Notes: generated by a model not told the origin, from the sequence alone. 64,000 nt of DNA from Hydractinia symbiolongicarpus (GCF_029227915.1 NC_079876.1:28121828-28185827), one strand, 5' to 3'; positions 21,286 through 34,449 are shown, numbered from the stretch's first letter. Numbers and translations: made by a program.

Positions 21286-22053
21286 TCTATATAATATTAC
21301 GAAAGTTGTGCCCGTCTGTGCCGGGCAAGGTGAATATTATTTTTGAAGTCACCAAGAAATGTCTCATGTTATTCGTGAAGTTAAATGTCGCAACGTAAAT
21401 AACGTATATATTTAACACCAATAGTTTGAATTTAAAGTAATAAAGCTATTACAATGCAATCATAGCTTTGAGGTTAAATAACTTGGAAATGATTTAGTGA
21501 TGTCAGTCATTTTTTAAGGACAACCTGGGATTAAATTGGGTAAGATTCTCGAATTGGGGTCCCTAAATCCGTTTTGGAATCGAAACTTTGATGACGTTAT
21601 CAAAAATCTTATACATTTTCTTGATCCGTGTTTCCAGATTTTTACGATGAAGGCAACGGGTATACAATTTTTTTTTGTTCTTTGGAGAAGAACTGTGCTG
21701 ACGTCAGCAAAATTTTAAAACCAATATATTTCATTAACATTTCATTTTGTCATAAGTGCATGATCCGAGACATTTTCTTGGTCAGAGTTTCACGCTATAC
21801 ACTGATGCAATAGGTAAACAAATTTGTGGATAAAGTTTTGTGTACATTTGGCTGGTTTTTACTGATGTCAGCAAAAGTTGTAAACCCTTGTATCTCCTTA
21901 AGAGTTTGTAGAAAGCAAATTATCATATAGTTTTTAACATTTTTTTCATGTATGGACGGGTCATTGTTAACCTGTATATATACTTACACAACAGCCTAAC
22001 ATGAAGACCAGAATTAGGACCGGCGAATTCGTAGATTTCAACAGGCTAACTAG
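21286..22053 (+). mobile_element. Non-autonomous Helitron, 768 bp
   Basis: Begins TCTATATAATATTACG immediately after the CTAG of the previous element and ends GGCTAACTAG|T at 22053, with a weak inverted repeat (GAATTCGTAGATTTC) upstream. No coding capacity. Starts and ends fit Helitron rules; the head-to-tail junction is unusual. Confidence 0.6.
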
Positions 22054-22241
22054 TATTTTATAGAAGTTTTTGAGGGAATAACTTATTTGGGAGTTGGAGG
22101 TAAGCTTTAAGTGCAAGTTTCAATAAAATTTCTACTTTTTAACTTGATTTTTTATGTTGTTTATATATTTTGTCTATGTGATGCGTGTGGATGGCGAAAC
22201 TAAAAATCACAATATTTACGTCACCCCACAACTCATCTTAT

Positions 22242-22299
22242 GTCTGCAAGATTAGATAGAATACCGTGAGGACTTGGTATTCTATCTAATCTGACAGAC
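22242..22299. repeat. Long hairpin, 24-bp arms
   Basis: Arms at 22242-22265 and 22276-22299 pair at 22 of 24 positions around a 10-base loop. No gene nearby. It could be a fold-back relic or a transcript hairpin. Confidence 0.8.
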
Positions 22300-23082
22300 G
22301 TGAATTTGAACATACCTTGCCAATGAAATAAAAAAAATTACACTAAATTTAAATTTGTGTGTGCAGCGATTGTTAAGAATATGCAAGAAGCCCTGCGGCT
22401 TAAAGATTTCCGCCATTCGTGACATACAATACATTATCTTTCACCAAAAATATCTCAACAATTCCTCTTTGAATTAAAATTCATAAATAATTAATTAGTT
22501 CTGCTCAATGTAGCTTTAGTCTACGTGCTTGCGAAATTGTACAGAAGGAAATGACGTAATTATTAAAGGGAAACGTCAATAACATCAAAGATGGCGCATT
22601 ATAAGACGATCTTCATTATGCTACACTGCACGAGCTTTAACTTTCGATAGCATATAAACTCTAAAATAAAGTAATGTTCATTGCATAATAAAACATTTTG
22701 TTGCCCTGTCAGGATTCTTATTGGCTTAAAACTCATTTTAGCCTCGTTCTCAGAAAGAAATCTGTCAAAACGAGGATTTAAGCTTTAGCTTAGATTTAGG
22801 CGTCTAGGCTCTGGGCTGTCTCTATCTCTCTATCTCCCGATTTTAATGATTTCCCCTTCGCCGGCGGAAATCAAAAATAGTCGCATAAATATTTAGCTAT
22901 GAAGAAATGCACGCAATGAATCTCTTTTTCTTACTTTTAGGTTCGACATTGACAACCAACACTCGACAAAGTATATATAAAAAGTAGAAACTCAACAGAG
23001 TATAAAAGCTAGATATTTAGACAATCAGATATTCAGACTTATCAGATATTCAGAATTATTTGGTAAACCTATTGGTTACTTA

Positions 23083-23790
23083 TTGGTGAACTTACTGAAA
23101 TTATTAGACCTGCTGCAAACTATGTGTTTTTTAAATAATGTGACAGAGTTTTCTCTAGTTTTTAAAGGTTGTTTTTCTTGGTCATACGTCTCCACTGCTA
23201 TTGTGAACCCTGCGTATAGAAACTGCCGTCGTATGGTTCTTTTACTTTCCGGTGATGTTGAAACTAATCCTGGGCCTTACTCTGTTTTAAAGTCGGTACA
23301 GGGATCTTTTCATCAAGGGGATGTCAGGCTTGGAACTTTTATTGGCACACAATGTATGTGTAATTCCCTGTTTGCGATCGTTTGGTCGGTTATTAAAAAG
23401 GTTTCTTTTTGGAACCCAGGTGATCTTGATCATATCCTATACGAAGGAACAAAGTTGCACACGAGCCTAGGTTACACAAACCAGTACTTGAGTGCAAGTG
23501 ACCTCCCAAATAGTTTGACTGTTGAAAACGAGGTCCTACAAATACAAAGTTTAGAAAATATTTCTCAAATTGTTACAGATAATAGCACTACTTTACGTAC
23601 ATTTCATAATTCATCACATTCCGATAAAGGACAAGGAATACTGGGCATTATAAGCGGTGTTAGTTTTGCTATAATTTGCGGTCATCCACAAATTTATTTA
23701 TTTGATCCTCATAGCCGAAATAGTTTTGGACAAATAACAGAATGTGGTACATTAGTCCTTTTAAAGTTTGATTCATTACAACAAGTTTGA
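23083..23790 (+). pseudogene. Helentron N-terminal cysteine protease (C76-like), preceded by a 2A peptide
   Basis: The frame begins with a hydrophobic leader (nominal GTG start at 23083; an ATG lies at 23122), then the 2A motif GDVETNPGP at codons 57-65. The protease domain has QGDVRLGTFIGTQCMCNSL, with the presumed nucleophile Cys, and IYLFDPHSRN, with a DxH pair, as in the herpesvirus-tegument-type C76 cysteine proteases found in some Helitrons. The domain end (LVLLKF) slips into the next frame near 23785 (ENYIHEIY continues from 23796). If active, the 2A would release the leader from the protease-Rep polyprotein during translation (inference). Confidence 0.75.
23251..23277 (+). other. 2A-type ribosome-skipping peptide
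   Basis: Encodes GDVETNPGP after LLLS, matching the D(V/I)ExNPG|P consensus exactly. The break would fall between Gly-64 and Pro-65. 2A peptides are known from invertebrate non-LTR retrotransposons; in a Helentron it is less familiar. Confidence 0.85.
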
Positions 23791-26700
23791 AAACTACATA
23801 CACGAAATATATGTGTTCCCTGGTCAAGGAAGGTGTCTGGAAACTCAATATTTTAAAATACTGACAACTGAACAGATGACCGACAACATTATGCTTTCCA
23901 TTCGTAGAAAGAGAAAACTAGATCAGAACAAAAAGTACCGTCAATCCGAGAAAGGCCGAGTAAAGCAAAAAGAGTCAACAAACGCTTATAGAAAAACAGA
24001 ACATGGCCAAGCTAAGCTAAAAGAGTGGATATGCAATTATCAAAAAACAGAACAGGGCCAAGCTAAACTAAAAGCGTCGATAAGCAAATATAAAAAAACG
24101 GAACAGGGCCAAGCGAGGCAAAGAGAGTCCATTACTAAATATCGTGACACTGAGCAGGGCCAACAAATGCCAAAAACTGCAAAGAAACGACATGCAGCCC
24201 AAGAAGGTAGAGCAACCAAACGTAAGCATGTTAACAATTTGCCCGATTCTAATGAGAAAATAAACCAATTTAAGAAATGCATTGAGAATGGACCATTTTA
24301 TATTTGTGTCATATGTAATCGTTCTTTGTATAAGCGGTCAATTAAATTGTTTTGCCATGTCGATTATACTGCCATTTCGGAAGAGCACTTTCGTGTCAGA
24401 ATACAAAGTTTTGATGGCAAAGAATATATATGTACAACATGCCATTTGAAACTTACGAAAGAAAAATTCCTTACCAAGCTGTATCTAATAATCTTCAAAT
24501 ATTTGATCTCCCAGAATCAATGAACACATTACGACGATTGGAAAAAATCGTTATATCCAAAAGAATTTTATTTAAACGAATTGCAATAAGGCCTTAGGGT
24601 TAGTGTCCCAAAAAAAAATCTGTAATGTTCCAATAAAAGCTGATGAAATAAGCAATGTCTTGCCAAGAGGAATGGACAATAATGGTGTAGTGTAAGTTGC
24701 GTTAAAAAAGAAACTCAATTTCAAATCTAAAGTTTACTTAGAGTCTGTAAGGCCAATGTTATTCGAGAAGTCCTTTATTATCTAAAACTAGGTAACCCTC
24801 TTTATGCAAACATTGAAATTAATGTCACAAACATACCACCTTCATGGATTAATTTAACATCTGAACATAAAACTAGAGAAAGTGAAAATGAAATGAACAT
24901 TGACTTTGCAATAGAATCAACACCAAGTACTAATCAGTGACGTAAAAACCAAGAATGAGGATTACTCGGACAATAGCGAAGAAGAGAATGAAAATCCGTT
25001 AAACGAATATTGCTTGCCTTGCCAAGAAACGTCTTTTGTTCCAACTATTCCACATGAAAAAATTGACGATGGAAATATTGTTATTGCTCCTGGCGAGAAT
25101 AAAATTCCCATACAAATAATTTCTGATGAGCATTGTGAAGAACTTTCCCACCCTTATCTATTTCCAACAGGTAAATTCGGATATCACACGAAAAGAGAAG
25201 TACCACTTTCCCCGACAAAGTATTTCAACCAAAGATTATTGAATTATAGACAAAAGTTTGCCTCTGATAGTGACTACATATTTTTTGCTCATGCAGTGAC
25301 ACAACATATTAATTTGAATAGTCGCATAAGTATCGCTATGCAAAAAATTAAAGCGGACGGTCTTACAGCAGGAATGATGTCTTTAAATTTTAAAGAAAGA
25401 GTTAAGTCGTTTATAGCCAGTGACGACGCTTTCACCTTTATGAACACGTTGAAAGGAACTCCTGCATATTGGAAGCGATTTCTTTTTGAAGTTTTGACTA
25501 TGGTAAAACAGCTAGGACTTCCAAAGTTTTTTTGACTTTTTCTTGTGCTGATTTAAGATGGAATGAACTGGTTAAAATCATCACTAAATTACAAGGTAAT
25601 GACATATCCGAAGAAGAAATCGACAATCTAAATTACTATCAACGAACCGAGATTCTTAACAGTAATCCAGTTCTTTTAGCAAGACATTTCCAATACCGAG
25701 TGAGACCTTTTTTAAAACCATAGTTGTCAACGGACCGTTAGGTATAGTAAACTACTACGCCATTAGAGTTGAATTTTAGGTAAGAGGTAGCCTACACATC
25801 CACTCTTTATTATGGGTTGTTAATGCACCAATTGTACGTAGCGATAATAAGGAAGAATATATTGCCTTTGTGGATAACATAGTTAAATGCCAGCTTCCTA
25901 ATAAAGAAAGCCACCCAGTTCTACACAAACTAGTTTCGACATATCAAACACATTCTCATTCCAAATCTTTGTCGAAAGTATAAAAACAAGAATTGTCGAT
26001 ACTCTTTCGGGAAATTTTTTACAGACCATACAATTGTCGCTGAGCCTTTGCCTGACAACATCTCTAAGGAAGAAAGGGAAACACAACTAAAGGAAAGAAA
26101 GACTATACTAGAAAAAGTAAAAACTTACATAGATTTAAATTTGAATCCAAGATTAAACAATATTCTGCATCTAGATGAACCTAATTATACCCAACCAGGT
26201 ACAATTGAAGGAATTCTTCAGAGTTTAGCCATTACAAAAGAAAAGTATGAAAATGCACTGAGCATATCTCTTGATAGTGGATTTCAAATTCACTTTCGAA
26301 GGCTTCCAGATTCCTGTTTTATAAATAATTATTTTACCGAAGGCTCGATAGCATGGGAAGCCAACATAGACATTCAGCCTGTTCTTGATTATTATAAAGC
26401 AGTGTCTTACATGTGTGCTTATTTATCTAAAGCGATGAAACAAGCGGCATCACAAGCATTAGAAACTGGCGACTCGTTATTTTTACAAATGAAATCAATT
26501 GCAAATGCGTATCAAAATGATCGTGAAATGTCAGTTCAAGAAGCAGTTGCTATTATAATGCCAGAAATATGGTTACGAAAGACATTTCCTGTTGTAGTTT
26601 TTGCGAACAGTAACATTCCTGAGAAGAGATATAGGGTAGTCGTAACGAAGAAGAGATTTTAAGTTTGCCACCAGACAGTACTAATATTTTTAAACGAAAT

Positions 26701-29461
26701 ATGTTGGATAGATACATGGATAGACCAAATCCGGAATTTAAAAAAAGGAAATACCCTATGTTGGAACAAATGTGTTATGCTGAGTTCTTGTCAAGCTACT
26801 CTATGAAAATAAAACCGAAATTAGAAGATAAAAATGACAGCCAACCAGAAGTACTTGAAAAAATAATAGCTGATACTCACATGGAATCTCCTTATCCCAA
26901 AAATCTACCTCTTATGTCCTCAAAAGAAATGTTGTCTTTACGAAAAGAAAAGTGTGTTCTAAGGTACCATGTGCCTAGTCGAGAGAAAAATCCAGAAGGT
27001 TATGCACATCATTTGCTCTTTATGTTTTATCCTTTTCGCCAGGAAGGAGAATTGCTAAGCAAAAACTCAGGTACTTACTCAGAGAAATTATTAGAAAACG
27101 GTGTGTTAGAAATTATAAATACAAATACAAGAATATGCGAACCATTCGGTGAATTTGTTGAAGAAGCAATGATAAATTTTCACACGAATGTAAATAATCT
27201 TGATTCCTTTGCTGAACAAGAAAATGACGATGTTTTTGATGAGATGAGTAACATAAATTACCATAGCAATGACAAAGTTCCAAATGAAACCGAAAACGTC
27301 ACAGTTATTGGGAACAATATTTCATCGGTTAGTAAACCTGGAATTTCTGATGACGAACTCCATGAAAAAATTCGAACATTAAACGAAGCTCAAAGGCAAG
27401 TTTTTGAAGTCGTAAATGATTGGGTTAGAACTTACACAAAAGGCTTGGCATGTAACGCACACCACAAAATTGAGCCAATTCACATCTTTCTAACAGGAAG
27501 TGCAGGTTGTGGAAAGTCACATTTGATAAAAACAATTTCTGACATGCTAAATAAAGTACTTTCTTATCGTGCAGGGAACTTAGAAAAAGATAAGATTCTC
27601 ATTCTAGAGCCAACTGGTGTTGCTGCTATCAATGTAGAGGAAAATACAATACATTCAGCTTTAGGTATACCAGTTGATAGAAGTTTTAGTATAAACACTT
27701 CTAAGTTGAGTGATAAAAAGAGATGCATGTTGCGAAATAAGTATTCAGAGCTAAGCATTATCGTATTAGACGAAATCTCAATGGTTTCAAACAAGCTGCT
27801 GTTGCACATTCACCAACGGCCATTTGCAGGAATATCTGTTGTAGCATGTGGGGATTTCTACCAACTTCCACCAATTCAAGCAAGACCAATTTATGCAGAC
27901 TACAAAGATGTATTGCTAAATCTTTCGCATTGCTGGAAATATTTTAAGATTGCTGAATTGACAGAGGTTATGAGGCAGCGTGGTGATCAATGTTTGATTG
28001 AATTATTGAACAATATCAGAGTGGGAACTTAGAAACGCAATACGAAGATTTACTAAAATCTAAATTTATTTTTTAAAATGACCCAAACTACCCCAAGGAC
28101 GCGATTTATATTTTTGCTGAAAACCAACCTGCTTCTGAACACAATAAAAAGATGCTAAACAGTATAGCATCGGATGAAATAAATATCGAGGCCATTGACA
28201 AAATTCCAAAAAATATTCCTGTGTCAATGGTGCAAAAACTCCATAGACGCACTCAAATGGAGACAGGTGGACTAGCTCAAAACCTTCTTTTAAAACTCAA
28301 CGCGAGAGTCATGTTGACATCAATATCGACATATCAGATAAACTTATTAATGGACAGATTGGGACCGTTCATCGTATAAAAACCGATGGATTAGGAAAAG
28401 TGACAAAAATATATTTGAGAATGGAAGCCAAAAGTACAGGAGTTAAAGCTATGAGAACAGATCCTTATGCTATGCAAGAAAATGTTATTCCAATAAGCAG
28501 AATAGAAAAGGAAATCAAATTTAATAAACAGAATCTAACTTCACCTACTATGAAACGAATGCAATACCCACTAATGCTGTCATGGGCCTGTACTGTTCAC
28601 AAGGTTCAAGAAAAAACGTTTGATAAAATTGTTGTTTGTTTTGATTTAATAAAGCAACGAGCTTTTAACTCAGAACAGATCTATGTTGCATTAAGTCGAG
28701 TCACAAGCTTAGAGGGTTTATACATGACGGAGACATTTTCCAGATCAGCTATTAAATCAGACACACGAGCAACCGAGAAATACAATTATATGCGAGAACA
28801 CTCAAAATTGACATTAAAAGATACTGGCGTAATTAGTGAAAATTCTATAATAGTAACTTTGCTTAATACAAGATCCTACAACAAACATAAAAATGATATT
28901 AAGTCCGACCGCGTTCTCATGGAAAGTGATTTATTATGCCTAACAGAAACTCAGATACCAATTAATTCATGCTGCGACACAAAACTAGATTACTTTACTT
29001 TAATCCCAAACAACAATATAGATAGGTTTCCTAGTCTTTTAGTTGGTCCTAATGAAACTATAGAATTGTTTGATATTGTGAAAATTCCAGGTGCAATATT
29101 TTTTAAAATGACAAAGAAAACGTTTCAAAAGAATGCTGTTAGTTTTCTACTTCTATATCGTAAAAATTCTCTTAATCGAGATGAGTCATTATACCTTATT
29201 CAAAATTTTTTGGGAAACGAAATCGTTGATGTTATACTCGGAGATTTTAATGTAAATGCATTTAGTGACGGAAACTATTTCCTTGATTTTCTCACTGAAT
29301 ATAAACAAGTTGTAACCTCTCCAACTCATATATATCCGGTTCACTTATTGACCACATCTATGTCCATGAGAATGTCCTCAACACGTTAGAAGTCGATACG
29401 CTCGTCAAAAATGTATATTTCAGTGATCATGACGCAGTCAGGCTTAAAATTTCTCTAACAT
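23768..29461 (+). pseudogene. Helentron Rep-helicase-endonuclease polyprotein, many frameshifts
   Basis: Pieces in order: four imperfect 20-residue repeats (KTEQGQAK...), a CxxC finger (YICVICNRS ... YICTTCH), Helitron-like N-terminal region (HPYLFPTGKFGY, 25014 on), RWNELVKII, the Rep HIH pair in LHIHSLLW (about 25795), the Rep Tyr region VLDYYKAVSYMCAYLSK (about 26385-26430), helicase Walker A GSAGCGKSH (about 27505), Walker B VLDEIS, VACGDFYQLPP, the C-terminal helicase motif VALSRVTSLEG (about 28685), and an endonuclease with LTETQI, LGDFNVN and SDHDAVR (to 29461). Frame breaks occur near 24465, 25715, 26650, 28030, 28318 and 29340, plus internal stops such as the TAG in VEF*VRGS. A stretch between helicase motifs (after LLLHIHQR) is deleted. 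Confidence 0.85.
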
Positions 29462-29678
29462 GATGTTTACGAAATCTTCTAAAAGGGCTACTTTAAATCA
29501 ATTTCGTCCTCAGAACGAAAGATATTTACGCTGGGTTGACTTTATTGTTTTCTTTTTGTTTTCAACTAATTAAACTTTCGTTGCAGATAATATGCATTGC
29601 GTTTTTGTTCTTTGAGGATAGTCTGGCACTATTATTATCTATGCTAATGGCGGAAATCTTCAAGCCATCGGGCTTTTT

Positions 29679-32049
29679 GTCTATGTTTGAAGACAGTTGT
29701 AGTTGGCGGCAATAAGGCAACGATACAATAATAAACTGAACAAAAAAATGGTACTACTTTGTGCTTGACGAAATACACAAATTATATGTATTTGTTTTTC
29801 TGTGTTGTGTGTGTGTGTGTTTCTTGTGTGTTTTTTTTTTGTTTTTTTGTGTGTGTTTTTTTTTGTTTTTTTTCACTGATATTGTGTATCCTGTGAAAAG
29901 GAAGTTTAACTGTCTTTTTGGCAGTAACTTTGGAGGAACAAAACTTCTATGATTTAACCCTAAAACTTAACAGGTTGAGTATTTCATTGTGCCTTGCTGC
30001 AATGTTCAAAATTTTCTCCCATTTTTACGCTTTTTAAGCTTTAAATGTGGCACAGCTTTTCTTACTGGCAATGAAGTTTAATCTAGAATGTAATTTGTTA
30101 AACATTGACTTTTTTAATATTCAAAAAGGTTAAGCTAACAAATATATAGCTAAAAATCAGTCTGCCATTTTTAAAGAGACAGCGGCTAAAACAATGGCTT
30201 TGCGCTCATTGGTCAATTTAAACTCGGGGTTTCCGTTGAGTCATTCGTTTGCGTCTAAGCTTTAGTTTGAGAGAAACTTCATTTTATCCACTCGAAAAAG
30301 AAAGCTTAGTTAACTAGGCTAGACTTAGCTGGATTTGAACCCAAGACATCTCGAACTGGAAGCGAACACTCTACCAATAGGCCACAATTTTAATGATGCA
30401 AGGTAAATACTAGTTATCGTACAAGGAGTTCTTTAGCAGAAAAACAAGAGAACTTGAAAATTATTTCCATTCCTATGTTTCTGGTAGTATCGCAGAAATT
30501 TCCTTTACTTCAATTCTTAATATAAATACAAAATCAACGAAATGACGGATCTACAGTACCCTGAAACGGCTGAAAACATTTTATTGCGCAAATTACTACT
30601 TTTTATTAAAGATGTGTTATTTCGTGAAAGTTGAAATACACGCATGCATTTTTCGGCTTTTAGACCATTTTTGCGAATAAACTGTTGCAAGGATGAGTGA
30701 CTGGTTCGGGTTTGCACTCCGATTGTACTTTATTGTTATATTAGAAAGGTATGTCTGAAAGAGCACATTGATCTTGGCGTCATCGAATGCCGCACAAAGT
30801 ATCGTCTACTCATCACAGTTGAAAATTAGTATCGAATCGATAGTGCAATCGACAAAGTAATTGGCGGAAAAAGTTGGCGAGCTAGTGTGTCACGTCATTT
30901 GTAATCTGCTATCTACTATCGTCATAGACCCCATGTATGCACTGTTATCAGTGTAGTTAAATACCAAATGATAATGCACGTGATATCACGTGTTCAAGCA
31001 ATTTCAATGTTTTTTTCTTTATGGAAGTAACTGCAATGTTTGAAGCGTGTTGAATGCAACGCTGTAAAGAACAAGTATCTCTTTTAAACTTACGAAGTTG
31101 GTAAAGCTCAGCTATTTGAGTTCTCTGAGGTTTTTTTTGTGTTTTTTTTGGAATAATTAAAAATAATTATATACTGTTTCCAAAGTAGGACCAAATTTTG
31201 CGGTACCTGTTTTCCACAAATATTTTGTTTTTTCTAGATCTCTCGTGGTTCTTCAAAATTCTATTTTTTTGCATAAAAAGATATTTGCGATGGATTGAAA
31301 TGTAAGATACTTTCCCAGTGTTTATCTCTACTCTAAGAACTATAATACGCAAAGTTATTGAATGTTTTCATCTGGTCCCGTCTAGTTGTTATAAATTTTT
31401 GTCTTATAGCAGCGGTTCCAAAAATTAGGACGTTTTGCTTAAAAAAACCTTTGTGGTTCACGGTTGACTTTACTTTTCGCAAAATGATAAAACAATAATT
31501 CTTCGAATATGTTAACATTTCAATATAAGTGACCCTTCGCAAGCATGTGGCACAACACTAATTATAAAACATCTGCAGTCAACTCTGAATTGATGTACGG
31601 TGCTATTTTTGGCTATGGACAGACGTATTTCCATCCAAAGAATATTTATTTTAGCACTTTCATTTTCCTTTTTCATTGTTTTTTATGCATTTTTTATTTG
31701 TTTTGTTGCAACGAACATTTTCCTTCAAAGTAACACTACTTACTTGCATCAAAATTAATTCTTCTCTAGTTCGTTATAGTTAAAACCAAGAGGCGTTAGC
31801 TACGATCATTTCACTGTCAGTGTTTTAAAAATTCCACAAAATATCCCGAGAAAAAAGCTGTTTAAACGATGACTGGACCTGAACAAAAATTATAACATCC
31901 AGGGAATAAAATAGAAAAAAAATATTCCAAACATACAACCAAAACCTGAACAAAACAAACGAAATAAAACATAAATCGCCTGCGTTATTGTCAGCAACTT
32001 TAATTCAAATAAAAAACTCGGTTTATGAAATGTGCGAATTACTTTTGAT
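29679..32049. other. Non-coding stretch with a GT-rich tract
   Basis: No gene recognised. 29799-29875 is a GT/T-rich low-complexity tract that yields a meaningless reading frame. A tRNA-like relic (30317-30385) lies inside. The rest is AT-rich without recognisable structure. Confidence 0.5.
30317..30385 (-). repeat. tRNA-like relic or tRNA-derived SINE
   Basis: The minus strand has an A-box-like GTGGCCTATTGGTAG and a B box GGTTCAAATCC at the right spacing, with CTTCCAG in the anticodon-loop position (Gly-TCC-like). Acceptor-stem pairing is poor, so a functional tRNA is unlikely. Confidence 0.55.
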
Positions 32050-32255
32050 TTTGTAATTAATTGCCGGTACCGTCTCTGTGCAATTCAAATTAGTAATGTC
32101 GGATATTTCATTTGATTTTTACTTTACTTTTTATTGCCATTTTCATATAGTCTTTTAGGCTTACTGTTTTTGTAACAGTTATTTTATGTATTTTTTTCCT
32201 TGTATCGCCTTTAAATAAAATAAAATAAAATATAATAAATAAATGCTACTTATAA
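32050..32255 (+). repeat. Probable LINE 3' tail
   Basis: A stretch reading TTGTATCGCCTTTAAATAAAATAAAATAAAATATAATAAATAAA-like repeats at its end (about 32201-32245; runs of AATAA/TAAAA) resembles the 3' end of CR1/Jockey-type LINEs. No coding part is attached. Confidence 0.4.
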
Positions 32256-33000
32256 CAAAAGCGAACGTTCTTCAATTAAATTTTGTGGTAAATTGTAAGC
32301 TACCTGCCACTGTGTGCGTAGCACGCATGATGACATAAATTCTGTGGTTTACTGTCTGATCTATGTTTCGTAACGTTTGGTGAGGAAATATAAATTGGTT
32401 CTGCGATTAAAATGAAAAAAATGTTTAGCCGTATTTGGCGCGTTACCTTACTCTACTCCACCCTACTCTACCCTTTTTAACTGTTCACCTATACGTTAAG
32501 GTTAGCTTAAGGATCACAAAAATCATAAAAAAATCACATTTGAGAATGCTGTGAGTAGGAAGTGTATTAGCTACAAACTCAAACAAGTATTACCGAAAAT
32601 TTAAGGTACTCCAATTAGTGAAGATTCAATGTGAAAATTAAAGGCACGTACTTTGAACTTGTTCTAACAACGTAATTATGGCAAAAAAAAAAAAAAAAAA
32701 AATAGCGAAAAAACTTTTAAATAGTGAAGTTTTAATAAAATAACATGGGGATGAATTTGCTGAGGTCTATTTTGATCTGTTCTGACACTTGATATCCAAT
32801 AATTTTTTTAATCCCTGAGGTATTATTCATCAAAAAGGAGAAGATTACATCTATTAACTACTTACACGTAAAACTGTTGCAACAATGATTAAAGACGCAA
32901 TTGAATATTAAGCTACATTGGGCGAAATTTTCTGAGATCTATTCGATGACAAATATTTCGTAATTTGTAAGGTATTATCAATTAAATGAATATATGTATA

Positions 33001-34449
33001 CTAGCCGGGAAAACCTGCGTCGAAACGCCGGGGTAAGCCACAAGTCAAGGTGTGACCATACGTTGAACGCCCTGAGAAGTCCATAATAAGAGTCGTAAAC
33101 TGTGCCACACGGTCAGGTGGGTACTTTAGTACAGGTATGCAGTATGCCGTAAATCAAGTAAAGCGCATACACCATTATAATGTTGCAACTGTCACATATT
33201 TTTCAAAAAGCAACTTTCCCACAACAAAAGCTGAAATAAAAACAGAGTTTACAAACCGTTGTTACTACGTCATAGCAAAAACAATTAGTCAATATTATTT
33301 TATTTTGCGGAATAAATTTCAGTAAATGTTAAAAAATTAATCGTGACATCGGGCTAAGCGTTTAGTAAAGTTAAACAGAGTTGAAGAGGCGTGTAGGGAC
33401 AAAATACTTTTGAAAAAACTTTCTCGCAGACTCTGTTTAAATAAAAACACAAGAAACAGTCCATTACCAACACGGGGTTGAGCGGTTAGTCGCGGTAAAC
33501 AGTGTTGCACACCCGTACAGACGTGATTCCCGAGAAAGTTTAAAAAATAATTGTCACAGTGGGCTGACCCCTTAGTACAGGTAAACCACATCGCACATGC
33601 TCTAGGCATAACAGCCTTTTCTAAAAAAACAGTCCATTGTTAACGCTGAGCTTAGCACTTAGTACAGGTAAAATGTGTCGCACATGCCTATGAGCTTAAT
33701 AGCCTTTTCCAATAGCAAAGGTACTCTGTGTCTCATTAATAAACTTTTGACTTTTGCTAAATTTTATATTATAGTAAAGTGGTAGCTAACTACTTAATTG
33801 CATTTAGTATGAAAAAGTTTACTTAAAAATTCTGTTGCAGCCAACTGTATTTGGTTACTTTTACATTTTAGCTAGAGGTAGCTAACCGAGTTCACAACCA
33901 AGTAAAAATCAGATTGGCAAAGTTAACACAAAAATCAGAAATGTTAGCTAATATCTACGTTGGTAGCCAGAGTCTTAAAATTGGTTTTGTTTAAAATTAA
34001 AATATGGCTAGAGAACGTCACAGTAAGAGGCAAATAAAACTAATACAAAGCTTTAGGTGGCTGAATAATAGGTAGCTTAGCTAGCTAGCTAGCTAACTAT
34101 AAAGTATAGGTGAATAAACATGTAAACAAATAGAAAAAATACCCGAAAGTAGTTTTAAATGAAACTGCAATCTTGTTAGAATACAAATAGAAGTATCAGA
34201 ACGAAAAAATAAAGCAAACAATTAACTTTTCTTTCTCCAGCACTGAGTTGGTTCAATCTGCTTGCCAAATTTCGGACTGATAACGTAAAAATCGTTGCTA
34301 AGAAATATAAAGAGCTTTAGTTTCTGATTGGTCATTTATATAAAACCGACGGGTTTTCGTCCCTGTGTATTTTGTATTTCGTGCGTGTTTAACACAAGTC
34401 GCTTTTGACGCAAGAACAGACAGACGGAATACGGCTATTATTATAGAGA
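33001..34449 (-). mobile_element. Non-autonomous Helitron, 1449 bp
   Basis: On the minus strand it starts A|TCTCTATAATAATAGCCG (34449) and ends CCCGGCTAG|T (33001), fitting Helitron ends; the start also resembles the short Helitrons in this window (CCGTATTCCGTCTGTCTG). It has no coding capacity. The 3' half holds diverged iterations of a unit with GGGCTAAGC-CTTAGTACAGGTAAA (about 33345, 33478, 33562, 33645). Confidence 0.75.

Larger units (their letters stand above)
22385..29678 (+). mobile_element. Helentron (endonuclease-bearing Helitron), decayed
   Basis: Inverted copies of a 33-bp sequence lie at 22385-22417 and 29646-29678 (28 of 33 identical), each containing a small hairpin (AAGCC...GGCTT) and GATTTCCGCCATT. 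Between them is a full Helentron gene set on the plus strand: cysteine protease with 2A, zinc-finger N-terminus, Rep, Pif1-type helicase, then a C-terminal apurinic-like endonuclease, which distinguishes Helentrons from canonical Helitrons. About 7.3 kb. Many frame lesions make it inactive. Confidence 0.8.

Noticed and set aside
29761-29952. Small Cys/Phe-rich membrane-like frame
   Set aside because: Product of a GT/T-rich low-complexity tract.
30317-30385. Functional tRNA-Gly gene
   Set aside because: A and B boxes are present but the acceptor stem does not pair; more likely a SINE or pseudogene.
33345-33700. CRISPR-like or regulatory repeat array
   Set aside because: The iterations are diverged, unevenly spaced and inside a Helitron in a eukaryotic genome; no array structure.
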